From Clostridium tepidum (GTDB taxonomy: Bacteria > Bacillota > Clostridia > Clostridiales > Clostridiaceae): a DNA stretch of 64,000 nt. The notes below the pieces were generated by a model that saw only the letters and a list, made by a program, of their open reading frames with translations, did not search any database and was not told the DNA's origin. Numbering within the stretch: position 1 is the first letter of the stretch; every line of letters begins with the position of its first letter. The DNA is taken from NCBI RefSeq assembly GCF_002008345.1, contig NZ_MRAE01000010.1:1-64000 (forward strand), given 5' to 3'. Below are positions 35,417-44,843 of the stretch, one piece after another. The position numbers were made by a program, and so were the translations under genes.

Positions 35417-37741
35417 TTAAATAAGAAGAAATTCTTCTTCTGTCAGCTTATATCCGATAAGCATTGTGGTCATTCCACCACCAGAACGTGGTCGTTTCCG
35501 TTCTACACGGGCGATAGCTGTTAATGCTTGTTTGAAGTTTCTTGCATTCTCCGAATAACATCCATTGGCACTGCACCAACGCTGATACCGGGCATACACT
35601 TCGGATGTCCGCACCTCACTGTTAGGACTTTCCTCCAAGGCATCCTCGAAAAATAAAGTTATTTTATCGCTGTCACGTTTATAAGCCTCCGTTGCTGTCT
35701 TAACGGAATCAGGTAAAGTAAAGCCTTCCTTTTTTAACAGCTGATAGCCTTCAATTAGCCAGTTAAAGATAGCACTCTGATTCTTCGGTTTGGCAAATTC
35801 ACGTTTTAAGCTTTTATCCTGTTCGCTTTCATCAAAGTGTCGTTCAAAAGGGATAATTACCACTCTACCACTAGAAAACAACGTCATATCCGTAATGACT
35901 GGCAGATAATTGGTGTTGATATACAGCTTAAACTTTGGCGAAAAGTCAAAAGAATTCTCATGTAGAAACCTTGCGTTGATGGTGTCACCACCCGTCATGC
36001 TTTTTACCTGTGCAGCATTTAGGACAAGTCCTCTGCTAGGTTCGGAGATATTCACAAAGCGTACTCCTGCAAGCCGGGCAATATCTTCACTTGGACTTGA
36101 ACTGTTATTGTTCTTTTTCAGACTGATAGTCTCTGGCCTTGCGGTACAGCCATAACTGCCTAATACCTTAAGAATGCTCTCACATAGCGTACCTTTACCG
36201 TTTCGAGTTGTAGCACCGTAGAGAACAAACAGGCATTCATATCGAGTGTCTCCGCTGATACTGTAACCAAAGGCTTTTTGGAGGAATTTTGCCTTTTCCT
36301 CATCTCCGCTCATAATCTCATGAATAAATCTATCCCATCGCTCACTTTTTGCTTCTGGATCATATTTAACGCCAGATATCTTTGTGAGTCTGTCCTCGCT
36401 GTTGTGGGGATGAAAATCCATGGATGTTAAAAACAATGTTCCATTGGCACAGTTGAGTACCTGCGGGTCTTGGTCAAATTCAGCCATTGATATGGGATAT
36501 ACGCTCTGTGCATCCTTAAGAACCGTTTCTCTGTATCTTCTTGACTGCCACTTTCGGCAATAGTCAATGTATGCCTTTCTTTGATGTTCATCCTGAATAG
36601 TCAAAGCATAGGTTAGCAGTTGGTTAGCCAATGATTTACACATTTCCATCACTTTGAGATTCCCTACATCGGGAATCCAAATGCCATTTTCGTAGCAAAA
36701 CCACATTTTCCTTTCGGGAACAAAGCGGGCTAAAGATTTATAATAATCAGCAAACAGCCTGCTTGCCCCAATATCCGTCCAAGGGTAGCGATCGTTACTC
36801 TCAGGCTTAAAGCCAGTAAGAGAACATTCACCAAAATCTTCTGTAGTTGATGAACGCTTGCCACCTGGTTTGTATATCTCAGTAGCATTTGCGATAGCTT
36901 TTTCTATGGTTATCATTCCATAACTGCTGCCGGACTGCGGTCTATTCCATTTATCCCGCATTAAGCCGCTTTTTCGGAAAAGTCTGTCCATCTGCCCAAT
37001 ATCCCTGCCACACCAAAATGCCAGTATACCGCAAAGTGCCAAATCAGCTTCACTGGCAGAAGCATAGCCTGATGTATCACCCTCCCATAATGCTTTGAAC
37101 CTTTCTCCGTTTGCCGATTTTAAAGCCTTCTTAATAACAGACTTGTCAGACAGATAGGATTGACTTTCTGTATCAAGAATTTGCTTCCCAGGGGCAGGAC
37201 GTAGCATATACTTGTCTAGTATCATCTGTAGCTCATTCGATTTCTCAGGTATATCACCATTTGCAAACATATTTCCCGTTACGGTAACAAAACGATTAGT
37301 CGCTCCAGCCACATAGACCTCAACTCCCAGCTTTCTGTTGTTGATATAGTATTTTGTTTTGTCAAAGTCATAGCCAGTGGCCTTAAAGAAGATATGCAAC
37401 CCTTTTCCAGATGGACTGTGTTCCATATAGCAACCACTAAAAGCCTCTACAACATTTTGGGCAACAGGCTTAAGCTTACCGCTGCTATCAAAGCAATCAT
37501 CTAAGTCGATAGCACAAATATCATTACCTACCAAAAATCCGATACCATCATAATCACTTACAGTAGCTACCGCCGAACTAAAATCTTTAAATGTACTCCG
37601 CTGATCTGCTTTTGCCCTTTTTCCTGTTACTGGGTTATAGGGAACTTTGGTTTTTCTACCACTTCGCGCTTCATATTTCCAACAGCAAAACTGTGGCTTA
37701 TCTTTAAGCACCTGCGGCAAGTTTTCATATTGTATATTCAG
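35417..37741 (-). CDS. Phage/plasmid D5-type primase-helicase
   Basis: The roughly 774-aa replication protein has an N-terminal primase-polymerase-like domain (about 1-270; PYNPVTGKRA, AIDLDDCFD, HSPSGKGLHIFFK), a D5 N-terminal domain, and an SF3-type helicase with Walker A LYGATTRNGKGTLCESIL around residue 510, followed by INTNYLPVI and FEDALEESPNSEV (C-terminal winged-helix segment). The first standard start (TTG 37720) would remove conserved N-terminal residues. SD AAGGAGGTG (37748-37756) instead sits 6 bases before a CTG at 37741 giving (M)NIQYENLPQVLKDKPQ. A CTG start is therefore inferred. It should drive replication of the excised element. Confidence 0.92.
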   Translation of the reverse strand: MNIQYENLPQVLKDKPQFCCWKYEARSGRKTKVPYNPVTGKRAKADQRSTFKDFSSAVATVSDYDGIGFLVGNDICAIDLDDCFDSSGKLKPVAQNVVEAFSGCYMEHSPSGKGLHIFFKATGYDFDKTKYYINNRKLGVEVYVAGATNRFVTVTGNMFANGDIPEKSNELQMILDKYMLRPAPGKQILDTESQSYLSDKSVIKKALKSANGERFKALWEGDTSGYASASEADLALCGILAFWCGRDIGQMDRLFRKSGLMRDKWNRPQSGSSYGMITIEKAIANATEIYKPGGKRSSTTEDFGECSLTGFKPESNDRYPWTDIGASRLFADYYKSLARFVPERKMWFCYENGIWIPDVGNLKVMEMCKSLANQLLTYALTIQDEHQRKAYIDYCRKWQSRRYRETVLKDAQSVYPISMAEFDQDPQVLNCANGTLFLTSMDFHPHNSEDRLTKISGVKYDPEAKSERWDRFIHEIMSGDEEKAKFLQKAFGYSISGDTRYECLFVLYGATTRNGKGTLCESILKVLGSYGCTARPETISLKKNNNSSSPSEDIARLAGVRFVNISEPSRGLVLNAAQVKSMTGGDTINARFLHENSFDFSPKFKLYINTNYLPVITDMTLFSSGRVVIIPFERHFDESEQDKSLKREFAKPKNQSAIFNWLIEGYQLLKKEGFTLPDSVKTATEAYKRDSDKITLFFEDALEESPNSEVRTSEVYARYQRWCSANGCYSENARNFKQALTAIARVERKRPRSGGGMTTMLIGYKLTEEEFLLI

Positions 37742-37856
37742 TTATTTCACCTCCTTGCCTTTTATTAATGACCCGAAACGCTACTGTTCCAGAGGGTTTG
37801 CCTTGTTTGACACAACCTCGTTATCTTTCAAGGAATACGCTCGGAATTATCGTCAT
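37725..37856 (-). pseudogene. Small ORF with in-frame stop upstream of the primase
   Basis: The leftward frame reads MTIIPSVFLER, then TAA (37821-37823), then continues in the same frame as RGCVKQGKPSGTVAFRVINK and ends at 37725, overlapping the primase start. The second half looks protein-like, so one nonsense change may have broken a 43-residue element gene. The evidence is weak. Confidence 0.3.
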
Positions 37857-38057
37857 GGCATATTCTGCTTGAAGTATCTCTTGCATTTCGGGGTATTCAG
37901 TTGTCAAGGAGCAGTGAGAGAAAAACTATGCTTTCATTGGGGGATTATTTTTCCTCTCACCTTATAGCCTTGGTAGAACACATTAGTTGAGGATTTTAGA
38001 AAAATATCTTTCTTCCTCATTCATAAGCGAAGAATTTTATTGATTCGAACCCCTAAA

Positions 38058-38100
38058 ATAAAAAAACAGCCTGTCTTTTTTCTAAGGTAAAGACGGCTGT
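38058..38100 (-). terminator. Leftward terminator-like hairpin
   Basis: Read on the bottom strand, acagccgtctt (38100-38090) pairs imperfectly with agacaggctgt and is followed by seven T and an AT-rich tail. No intact leftward gene lies immediately to its right, so it may belong to a deleted gene. Confidence 0.6.
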
Positions 38101-38330
38101 AATGCTTATGCTTTTGCTCAAGTTTGAGCGGAAGTGATATTAAATTTAAGAAGGATTAATGTTATAACTTTGCCTTTGGTTTTACAAATAGACTTACAGA
38201 CTTTTTTGTCTAAAAGTATTTATTCGAATAAAAGCGAAAAAGAAAGGCATACACAACGGTCATTATTTTTGTTAATATTGTAAAATTCCTTCACAAACGC
38301 AGAATTATCATGTTATGTTTGAAGAAAATG

Positions 38331-38339
38331 TGCTATAAT
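38331..38339 (+). promoter_or_regulatory. Extended -10 promoter for the HTH-hsdMSR operon
   Basis: TGCTATAAT (38331-38339) is an extended -10 element located 29 bp before the regulator's start codon. No good -35 box is present, as is usual for extended -10 promoters. Confidence 0.6.
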
Positions 38340-38367
38340 GGAAAAAAGATATAAAGAGGTGACCAAG

Positions 38368-38589
38368 ATGACCGTTAGCTATAAAAAGCTTTGGAAATTG
38401 TTGATAGACCGTGATATGAAGAAGAAAGATTTACAAGCTGCTGCGGGAATAAGTCCATCGTAAATTTCAAAGCTTTCTAAAAACGAATATGTCAGTATGG
38501 ACGTTCTTGTAAAGGTTTGTACGGCGCTTGGCGTTGATTTTAAAGATATCATGGAATTAGTGCCAAATATGGTTGAAGAAAGGGAGTAG
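38368..38589 (+). pseudogene. Cro/CI-type HTH regulator broken by a nonsense codon
   Basis: The frame starts at ATG 38368 after SD AGAGGTG and encodes MTVSYKKLWKLLIDRDMKKK, DLQAAAGISPS, then TAA at 38461-38463, then in the same frame ISKLSKNEYVSMDVLVKVC and [11 protein letters not shown] before TAG at 38589. The reading frame is otherwise perfect, so one change (probably TCA to TAA) interrupts the recognition helix (GISPSxISKL) of a small YozG-like XRE regulator of about 73 aa. It sits directly before hsdM, where control proteins often lie. The second half could still be made from an internal start, but the DNA-binding helix would be lost. Confidence 0.85.
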
Positions 38590-38593
38590 AGTT

Positions 38594-40162
38594 ATGGAAA
38601 ATAACAGAAAAGAACAGGAACGGGCGGAATTACACCGCACGATATGGAATATGGCAAATGATTTAAGAGGCAGTGTAGATGGATGGGACTTTAAGCAATA
38701 TGTTCTAGGTATGCTGTTTTACCGCTACATATCTGAAAATATTACTGCCTATATTAACGCCGGAGAATGGGAAGCTGGCAATACGGAATTTGATTATGCC
38801 AAGCTATCCGACGAAGAAGCAGAACAGGCACGAGAGGATTTAGTTAAGACAAAAGGCTTCTTTATCTTACCCAGCGAGCTTTTTGAAAATGTCCGAGCTC
38901 GTGCAAAGGACGATGAAAACTTAAATGAAACACTGGAACAGATTTTCAGTAATATAGAAGCATCTGCGCAAGGAACAGAAAGCGAAGATAATTTCAAAGG
39001 TCTGTTTGAAGATATTGATGTTAACAGCAATAAGCTAGGTAACACTGTAGTAAAGCGTAATGAAAAGCTGGTTAAGCTAATGAATTCTGTTGGAGAAATG
39101 AAGCTAGGAGATTACAAAGACAATACAATAGATGCATTCGGTGATGCTTATGAATTCTTAATGGGTATGTATGCATCCAATGCAGGAAAAAGTGGTGGTG
39201 AATACTATACGCCGCAGGAGGTTTCTGAACTCCTTACCCACTTAACATTAGTAGGAAAAACTGAAGTCAACAAGGTATATGACCCCGCTTGTGGTTCTGG
39301 TTCTCTACTGCTAAAGTTTGCAAAAATCTTAGGAAAAGAAAATGTACGTCAAGGTTTTTTCGGTCAAGAAATCAACATTACAACCTACAACCTGTGTAGA
39401 ATTAATATGTTCCTGCACGATATTGATTATGACAAATTTGATATTGCCCTTGGTGACACGCTAACAGATCCGCAACATTGGGATGATGAGCCTTTTGAAG
39501 CCATTGTATCAAATCCACCTTACTCCATTAAATGGAAGGGCGACAATGATCCTATTTTGATTAACGATCCCCGTTTTTCTCCAGCGGGGGTATTGGCTCC
39601 AAAATCCAAGGCAGACCTTGCTTTTATTATGCATAGTCTTTCTTGGCTTGCAACAAACGGAACAGCGGCTATTGTATGTTTCCCTGGTGTAATGTATCGC
39701 GGTGGTGCTGAAAAGAAAATCAGGCAGTACCTGATTGACAATAACTATATCGACTGTATCATTCAGTTACCGGATAACTTGTTCTATGGTACTAGCATTG
39801 CTACCTGCATTATGGTGCTGAAGAAGTCTAAATCAGAAAATAGCACCTTATTTATCGATGCTTCAAAGGAATTTGTTAAGGTTACGAATAACAACAAGCT
39901 AACACAGGAAAATATTGAGACCATTCTTAATGCATTTAAGGAAAGAAAAGATATTGAGCATTTTGCTAGGCTTGTGCCAAACAGTGAAATAGCTGAACAA
40001 GATTATAACCTGTCTGTTTCTACCTATGTTGAACAAGAGGATACCAGAGAAAAGATTGATATTGTTGCCCTCAATGCTGAGATAGAAAAGATTGTGGCGA
40101 GAGAGCAGATTTTAAGGGAAGAAATAGATAAGATTATTGCGGAAATTGAGGTGGGCAAATGA
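38594..40162 (+). CDS. hsdM: Type I restriction-modification DNA methyltransferase subunit
   Basis: This N6-adenine methyltransferase subunit of the HsdMSR complex is about 522 aa. The SAM motif [13 protein letters not shown] (motif I) and the catalytic motif NPPYSIKW (motif IV) are visible, preceded by the HsdM N-terminal helical domain ([34 protein letters not shown]) and [17 protein letters not shown]. The ORF reaches back to 38573, but AAAGGGAG (38579-38586) serves ATG 38594. The stop overlaps the hsdS start (ATGA). Its composition is unlike the flanking chromosome, consistent with acquisition on the island. Confidence 0.96.
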   Translation: MENNRKEQERAELHRTIWNMANDLRGSVDGWDFKQYVLGMLFYRYISENITAYINAGEWEAGNTEFDYAKLSDEEAEQAREDLVKTKGFFILPSELFENVRARAKDDENLNETLEQIFSNIEASAQGTESEDNFKGLFEDIDVNSNKLGNTVVKRNEKLVKLMNSVGEMKLGDYKDNTIDAFGDAYEFLMGMYASNAGKSGGEYYTPQEVSELLTHLTLVGKTEVNKVYDPACGSGSLLLKFAKILGKENVRQGFFGQEINITTYNLCRINMFLHDIDYDKFDIALGDTLTDPQHWDDEPFEAIVSNPPYSIKWKGDNDPILINDPRFSPAGVLAPKSKADLAFIMHSLSWLATNGTAAIVCFPGVMYRGGAEKKIRQYLIDNNYIDCIIQLPDNLFYGTSIATCIMVLKKSKSENSTLFIDASKEFVKVTNNNKLTQENIETILNAFKERKDIEHFARLVPNSEIAEQDYNLSVSTYVEQEDTREKIDIVALNAEIEKIVAREQILREEIDKIIAEIEVGK

Positions 40163-41331
40163 GTAAGTTAGATGAATTGATTGCTGAACTTTGTCCAGAT
40201 GGAGTGGAGTTTGTAACAGTGGAAGAAATTTGTGACATTACACGTGGGAGAGTAATGTCCAAAAATTATCTAAGAGAAAATACTGGTGTTTATCCCGTTT
40301 ATTCATCACAAACAGCAAATAACGGTGTTTTTGGCTACATAAATACTTTTGACTATGACTGCGAATCCGTAACATGGACAACAGATGGAGCAAACGCTGG
40401 TTCTGTTTTTTATCATATTAACGAAAAATTTAGTATAACAAATGTTTGTGGATTATTAAGGGTTAAAAATAATGAACTGGTAAGTACTAAGTTTCTATTT
40501 TATGTTTTGCAAGTATATGCAAAAAAATATGTTAATGATGGTATGGGTAACCCAAAATTGATGAGCAACGTCATGGCAACGATTTCTGTTCCCCTTCCCC
40601 CTCTAGCTGTTCAGCAGGAAATTGTCCGTATTCTGGACAATTTCACAGAGCTTACAGCAGAGCTTACAGCAGAGCTTACAGCAAGGAGAAAGCAGTATGA
40701 GTATTATAGGGATCTGCTGCTTACGTTTGGTGATGAAGTGCCACGAGTGGCTATTGATGATCTTTTTAATATTCGTAACGGATATACACCATCAAAATCC
40801 AACAAGGAGTATTGGGAAAACGGAGTAATTCCTTGGTTTCGGATGGAAGATATACGCGAAAATGGAAGAATACTTTCAAATGCATTGCAATATGTTTCAA
40901 TAAATGCTGTTAAAGGAAGACCATTTCCTGCAAACTCTATAATTATTTCTACTTCTGCAACAATAGGTGAACATGCACTAATACAAACCGAGTTTTTAGC
41001 AAATCAAAGATTTACAATACTCTCACTTAAAAATGAATATCAAGATGTGAATATAAAGTACCTATTTTATTATTGTTATATACTTGGTGAATGGTGTAAA
41101 AACAACTTAACACTTGGGCATTTTGCTTCTGTTGATATGGTTGCTTTTAAGAAATTTAGAATTCCCCTCCCCCCTCTCAAAGAACAAGAGCGCATCGTAG
41201 CTATCCTCGATCGCTTTGACGCTCTGTGTAACGACTTAACCAGCGGCATTCCGGCCGAAATCGAAGCACGGCAAAAGCAATATGAATATTACAGAGATAA
41301 ACTGTTATCTTTCAAGGAGGTGACGGCATGA
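40159..41331 (+). CDS. hsdS: Type I restriction-modification specificity subunit (type IC-like)
   Basis: This DNA-recognition subunit of 390 aa has two target-recognition domains (about residues 15-150 and 195-345), each followed by a conserved helix ([12 protein letters not shown] and [13 protein letters not shown]). After the first domain lies [22 protein letters not shown] tetrapeptide repeats at this position are the hallmark of the type IC (EcoR124) family, where the number of repeats sets the length of the non-specific spacer in the recognition site (established for EcoR124I and its three-repeat variant). The gene overlaps hsdM and hsdR by 4 bp each, so all three subunits are coupled. 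Confidence 0.95.
   Translation: MSKLDELIAELCPDGVEFVTVEEICDITRGRVMSKNYLRENTGVYPVYSSQTANNGVFGYINTFDYDCESVTWTTDGANAGSVFYHINEKFSITNVCGLLRVKNNELVSTKFLFYVLQVYAKKYVNDGMGNPKLMSNVMATISVPLPPLAVQQEIVRILDNFTELTAELTAELTARRKQYEYYRDLLLTFGDEVPRVAIDDLFNIRNGYTPSKSNKEYWENGVIPWFRMEDIRENGRILSNALQYVSINAVKGRPFPANSIIISTSATIGEHALIQTEFLANQRFTILSLKNEYQDVNIKYLFYYCYILGEWCKNNLTLGHFASVDMVAFKKFRIPLPPLKEQERIVAILDRFDALCNDLTSGIPAEIEARQKQYEYYRDKLLSFKEVTA
40648..40683 (+). repeat. Three perfect 12-bp repeats in hsdS (TAEL coding)
   Basis: The unit gagcttacagca occurs three times in a row without change. Gain or loss of one unit adds or removes four residues without a frameshift. Confidence 0.95.
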
Positions 41332-44300
41332 GCATTTACAACATCGTTGCCAGTACTGATGAAGCAACGGTTGTTGCTGAATATGCAGCTGAATATAATG
41401 TCCGTCCTGAAAAGTATCAAAGCGAGGCAGAACTTGAGCGGGAGTTTATTAGGCAACTGACTTCCCAAGGATATGAATATATTTCAGTGCACAATGAAGC
41501 TGCATTGATAGCAAATCTCCGAAAGCAACTTGAACTGCTTAATGATTTTACATTTACTGATAGCGAATGGGATAGATTTTTCACAGAATGTATTGCCAAT
41601 ACAAATGAGGGTATTGTTGAAAAAAACAGAAAGATTCAAGATGACCATATCCAGATTCTAAAACGTGAAGATGGAACAACAAAGAACATATACCTTTTGG
41701 ATAAAAAGAATATCCATAACAATCGTTTGCAAGTTATTAATCAATATGAAGAAGCAGGCGGCAAGCATGAAACTCGATATGATGTGACTATCCTTGTCAA
41801 TGGACTTCCGCTGGTTCATGTGGAGTTAAAGAGGCGCGGTGTTGCTATCCGTGAAGCTTTCAACCAGATAAAACGATACCAACGTGACAGTTTTTGGGCG
41901 GCTTCTGGTTTATTTGAGTATGTGCAAATATTTGTAATCTCCAATGGCACCCATACAAAGTATTATAGCAACACCACAAGAAATGCTCATATCAAGGAGC
42001 AAAGCAACAGTGAACGTCGAAGAAGCAAAAAAACAAGCAACAGTTTTGAGTTTACCAGCTTTTGGGCAGATGCAAATAATAAAATTATTCCTGACCTTGT
42101 GGACTTTACGAAAACATTTTTTGCCAAGCATACCCTCTTAAATATACTAACAAAATATTGTATTTTTACATCTGAAGATCTGCTCCTTGTAATGCGTCCT
42201 TATCAAATAGCTGCTGCAGAACGTATCTTATCACGTATTGTAGTATCAACCAACTACAAGAAGATGGGCACAACTGCAGCTGGAGGATATATTTGGCATA
42301 CAACAGGCTCTGGTAAGACATTGACCAGTTTTAAGACAGCCCAATTAGCTTCTGCCTTGCCTTACATAGACAAGGTACTGTTTGTTGTTGACCGTAAAGA
42401 CCTAGACTATCAGACGATGAAGGAATATGACCGTTTTGAAAAGGGAGCAGCTAACGGTAATACGTCCACAAGAGTTCTTCAAAGACAATTGGAAGACAGG
42501 GACGAAAAAGGAAATCCTCATGAATACAAAATCATTGTAACCACGATTCAGAAGTTGGATATATTTATACGTAAAAACAAACAGCATGATATTTACAAGA
42601 AACATGTGGTATTGATTTTTGATGAGTGTCACCGTTCCCAATTTGGTGAAATGCATCAAGCTATCACGAAGAGTTTTAAGAACTACCATATCTTCGGCTT
42701 TACGGGAACTCCGATTTTTGCTGCTAATGCCAGTTCAGGAGGTAACCCACTGCTTCGTACAACCGAGCAGGCTTTTGGAGAAAAGCTACATACCTATACC
42801 ATTGTAGATGCCATCAATGATGGGAATGTTCTGCCTTTTAGAATAGATTTTATTAACACCATCAAAATGCCTGATTACGTTAATGATAAAAAAGTTTATA
42901 GCATTGACAGAGAAAAAGCCTTAGCAGATCCACAGCGAATCAGTGAAATTGTTTCTTATGTTCTTGAACACTTTGATCAGAAGACGAAGCGTAATAGTTA
43001 TTACACATTCTCTGCGAAATGGGAAGAAGCAGATAAGCACAACCCTAAAAAGATGATTGAAAAGCGTGAAACAAGGCGAGTTGCCGGTTTCAACTCCATA
43101 TTTGCTGCTGCATCCATCCCAATGGCAATCAAATACTATAATGAGTTTAAGAAGCAGATAGCTGAAAAGAACCGTAACCTTACCATTGCAACTATTTTCA
43201 GTTTTAGTGCAAATGAAGAAGAGCCAGATGGACTGCTTCCTGAAGAGGATTTTAATATGGAAAACCTTGACCAAAGCTCCAGGGATTTTCTTGATGCGGC
43301 TATCCGAGATTACAATTCCACATTTAGCACAAATTACGATACATCCTCGGATAAGTTCCAGAATTATTATAAAGACCTCTCTCTTCGTGTAAAGAATCGG
43401 GAGATTGATATATTGATTGTTGTTAATATGTTCCTTACTGGCTTTGATGCAACAACCCTGAATACGCTATGGGTAGATAAAAACCTGAGACAGCATGGAT
43501 TGATTCAGGCTTTTTCAAGAACTAACCGCATCCTAAACAGCGTTAAGACCTATGGTAATATCGTTTGCTTTAGAGATTTGAAAGAAGAAACAGACAAAGC
43601 TATTGCACTATTCGGCAATAAGGATGCAGGCGGTATTGTACTGTTAAAAACATACGAAGAATACTATAACGGCTATGATGATAAAGGTGAATATAAGCCG
43701 GGCTATGCAGAACTGATTGCAACTCTTACAACACAGTATCCCCTTGGCCAACCTATTCTCGGAGAAGAAGCTGAAAAAGACTTTATACGGCTATATGGAG
43801 CAATACTTCGACTCAGAAACATTCTTACTTCTTTCGATGACTTTGAAGGAAATGAGATTTTATCTGAAAGGGATTTTCAGGACTATCAGAGCATTTATAT
43901 TGACCTGTATCAGGAATACAGAAAAGGTGCTGATGGTGACAAAGAAACTATCAATGATGACATAGTTTTTGAGATTGAACTGGTCAAGCAGATAGAGGTA
44001 AACATTGATTACATCCTTATGCTTGTAGCTAAATATCAACAATCCAACTGTAAGGATAAAACCATTCTTACAACTATTGATAAGGCTATCAATTCAAGTA
44101 TTGAACTTCGAAGTAAGAAAGAGCTTATCGAGCGTTTTATTGAGCAAGTCAATGTATCGACCAAAGTAGATGAAGATTGGCGTAAATTCCTCCATGAGCG
44201 TAAGGAAGCGGATATTTCAGCAATTATAGAAGAAGAAAAGTTAAAGCCTGAAGAAACCCGCCGATTCATCGACAATGCTTTCCGAGATGGGATACTTAAA

Positions 44301-44429
44301 ACAACCGGTACAGCCATTGATAAAATCATGCCACCTGTATCTCGCTTTGGCGGAGGCAGAGCCGCGAAAAAGCAAGGAATTATCGAAAAACTAATGTTAT
44401 TCTTTGAGAAGTATTTAGGATTGATATAG
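41328..44429 (+). CDS. hsdR: Type I restriction endonuclease subunit
   Basis: This 1033-aa motor and nuclease subunit has the N-terminal nuclease domain motif DVTILVNGLPLVHVELKRRG (Asp...Glu-x-Lys). The helicase motifs are Walker A HTTGSGKTLTSF, motif II IFDECHRSQ, motif III GFTGTP and motif VI QAFSRTNRI, followed by the helical C-terminal region that contacts the methylase. The length and motif order are normal and the frame is intact, so restriction should be active if hsdM and hsdS are. The start overlaps hsdS (ATGA). A hairpin terminator follows at 44474-44517. Confidence 0.96.
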   Translation: MSIYNIVASTDEATVVAEYAAEYNVRPEKYQSEAELEREFIRQLTSQGYEYISVHNEAALIANLRKQLELLNDFTFTDSEWDRFFTECIANTNEGIVEKNRKIQDDHIQILKREDGTTKNIYLLDKKNIHNNRLQVINQYEEAGGKHETRYDVTILVNGLPLVHVELKRRGVAIREAFNQIKRYQRDSFWAASGLFEYVQIFVISNGTHTKYYSNTTRNAHIKEQSNSERRRSKKTSNSFEFTSFWADANNKIIPDLVDFTKTFFAKHTLLNILTKYCIFTSEDLLLVMRPYQIAAAERILSRIVVSTNYKKMGTTAAGGYIWHTTGSGKTLTSFKTAQLASALPYIDKVLFVVDRKDLDYQTMKEYDRFEKGAANGNTSTRVLQRQLEDRDEKGNPHEYKIIVTTIQKLDIFIRKNKQHDIYKKHVVLIFDECHRSQFGEMHQAITKSFKNYHIFGFTGTPIFAANASSGGNPLLRTTEQAFGEKLHTYTIVDAINDGNVLPFRIDFINTIKMPDYVNDKKVYSIDREKALADPQRISEIVSYVLEHFDQKTKRNSYYTFSAKWEEADKHNPKKMIEKRETRRVAGFNSIFAAASIPMAIKYYNEFKKQIAEKNRNLTIATIFSFSANEEEPDGLLPEEDFNMENLDQSSRDFLDAAIRDYNSTFSTNYDTSSDKFQNYYKDLSLRVKNREIDILIVVNMFLTGFDATTLNTLWVDKNLRQHGLIQAFSRTNRILNSVKTYGNIVCFRDLKEETDKAIALFGNKDAGGIVLLKTYEEYYNGYDDKGEYKPGYAELIATLTTQYPLGQPILGEEAEKDFIRLYGAILRLRNILTSFDDFEGNEILSERDFQDYQSIYIDLYQEYRKGADGDKETINDDIVFEIELVKQIEVNIDYILMLVAKYQQSNCKDKTILTTIDKAINSSIELRSKKELIERFIEQVNVSTKVDEDWRKFLHERKEADISAIIEEEKLKPEETRRFIDNAFRDGILKTTGTAIDKIMPPVSRFGGGRAAKKQGIIEKLMLFFEKYLGLI

Positions 44430-44473
44430 ATTAATATCAATCGCTAATTCAAAAATAATATCTTTATAAAAAA

Positions 44474-44517
44474 CCAGTCACTTCAAGCATTCATGCCTGA
44501 TTGTGACTGGTCTCTTT
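44474..44517 (+). terminator. Terminator of the hsdMSR operon
   Basis: The 8-bp stem CCAGTCAC (44474-44481) / GTGACTGG (44503-44510) is followed by TCTCTTTTT. The loop is about 21 bases and contains further pairing potential. Confidence 0.85.
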
Positions 44518-44610
44518 TTGCTCCGCTTGAAGCTGTTCATTTAAGTTTTTCTTCAATCCCTAAGTGAACGCTTCTTTTGTTAAGGTTTTTTTATTAATTT
44601 CAAAGCACAT
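44491..44610 (-). pseudogene. Decayed small element gene at the right edge of the island
   Basis: The leftward frame has a promoter-like TATAAT at 44655-44650 and an AGAGGG purine tract before ATG 44610. It reads MCFEINKKTLTKEAFT, TAG, then continues in frame GLKKNLNEQLQAEQKETSHN to a stop at 44491. The continuity across the TAG suggests a roughly 40-residue gene broken by one nonsense change. The N-terminal wording resembles small proteins of Firmicute integrative elements, but I cannot name the family. Confidence 0.4.
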
Positions 44611-44843
44611 TTAATCATCCCTCTCTTAAAGTAAAAGTCTTTCATCCTCATTATACCATTTAAGTATTAAAAAGGTAAGTGTTAAGAAATATGACAGAAT
44701 TTAATTATAATTTATTTACAAAATTAGATAAATTATTACCCTTTTATATGATAATATATAAATTGTAATAAAATACAATTAATTATGTGCACAAATTAAT
44801 TTAAATGTTTTATTACTGTCGATTACAAAAGGGGGTTTTTAAT
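44611..44843. other. Right junction of the island
   Basis: Composition returns to host-like AT-rich DNA between about 44640 and 44700. Apart from the leftward TATAAT-like box near 44650 I see no element. No sequence here completes the truncated membrane gene of the left junction. Confidence 0.4.

Larger units (their letters stand above)
37857..38367. other. Divergent intergenic region of the island
   Basis: There is no supported gene in about 510 bp between the leftward and rightward halves of the island. It contains a leftward terminator-like hairpin (38058-38100) and the rightward promoter at 38331-38339. Repeated-looking fragments on the bottom strand have no SD-linked ORF. Confidence 0.5.

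Noticed and set aside
37647-37967. 106-codon rightward ORF
   Set aside because: It is antisense to the primase N-terminus and its upstream region, has no SD, and has a translation with no domain-like pattern.
37800-38056. Second T-loop-like gattcgaacccc near 38042-38053
   Set aside because: The flanking bases cannot form a T-stem and no other tRNA arms are present.
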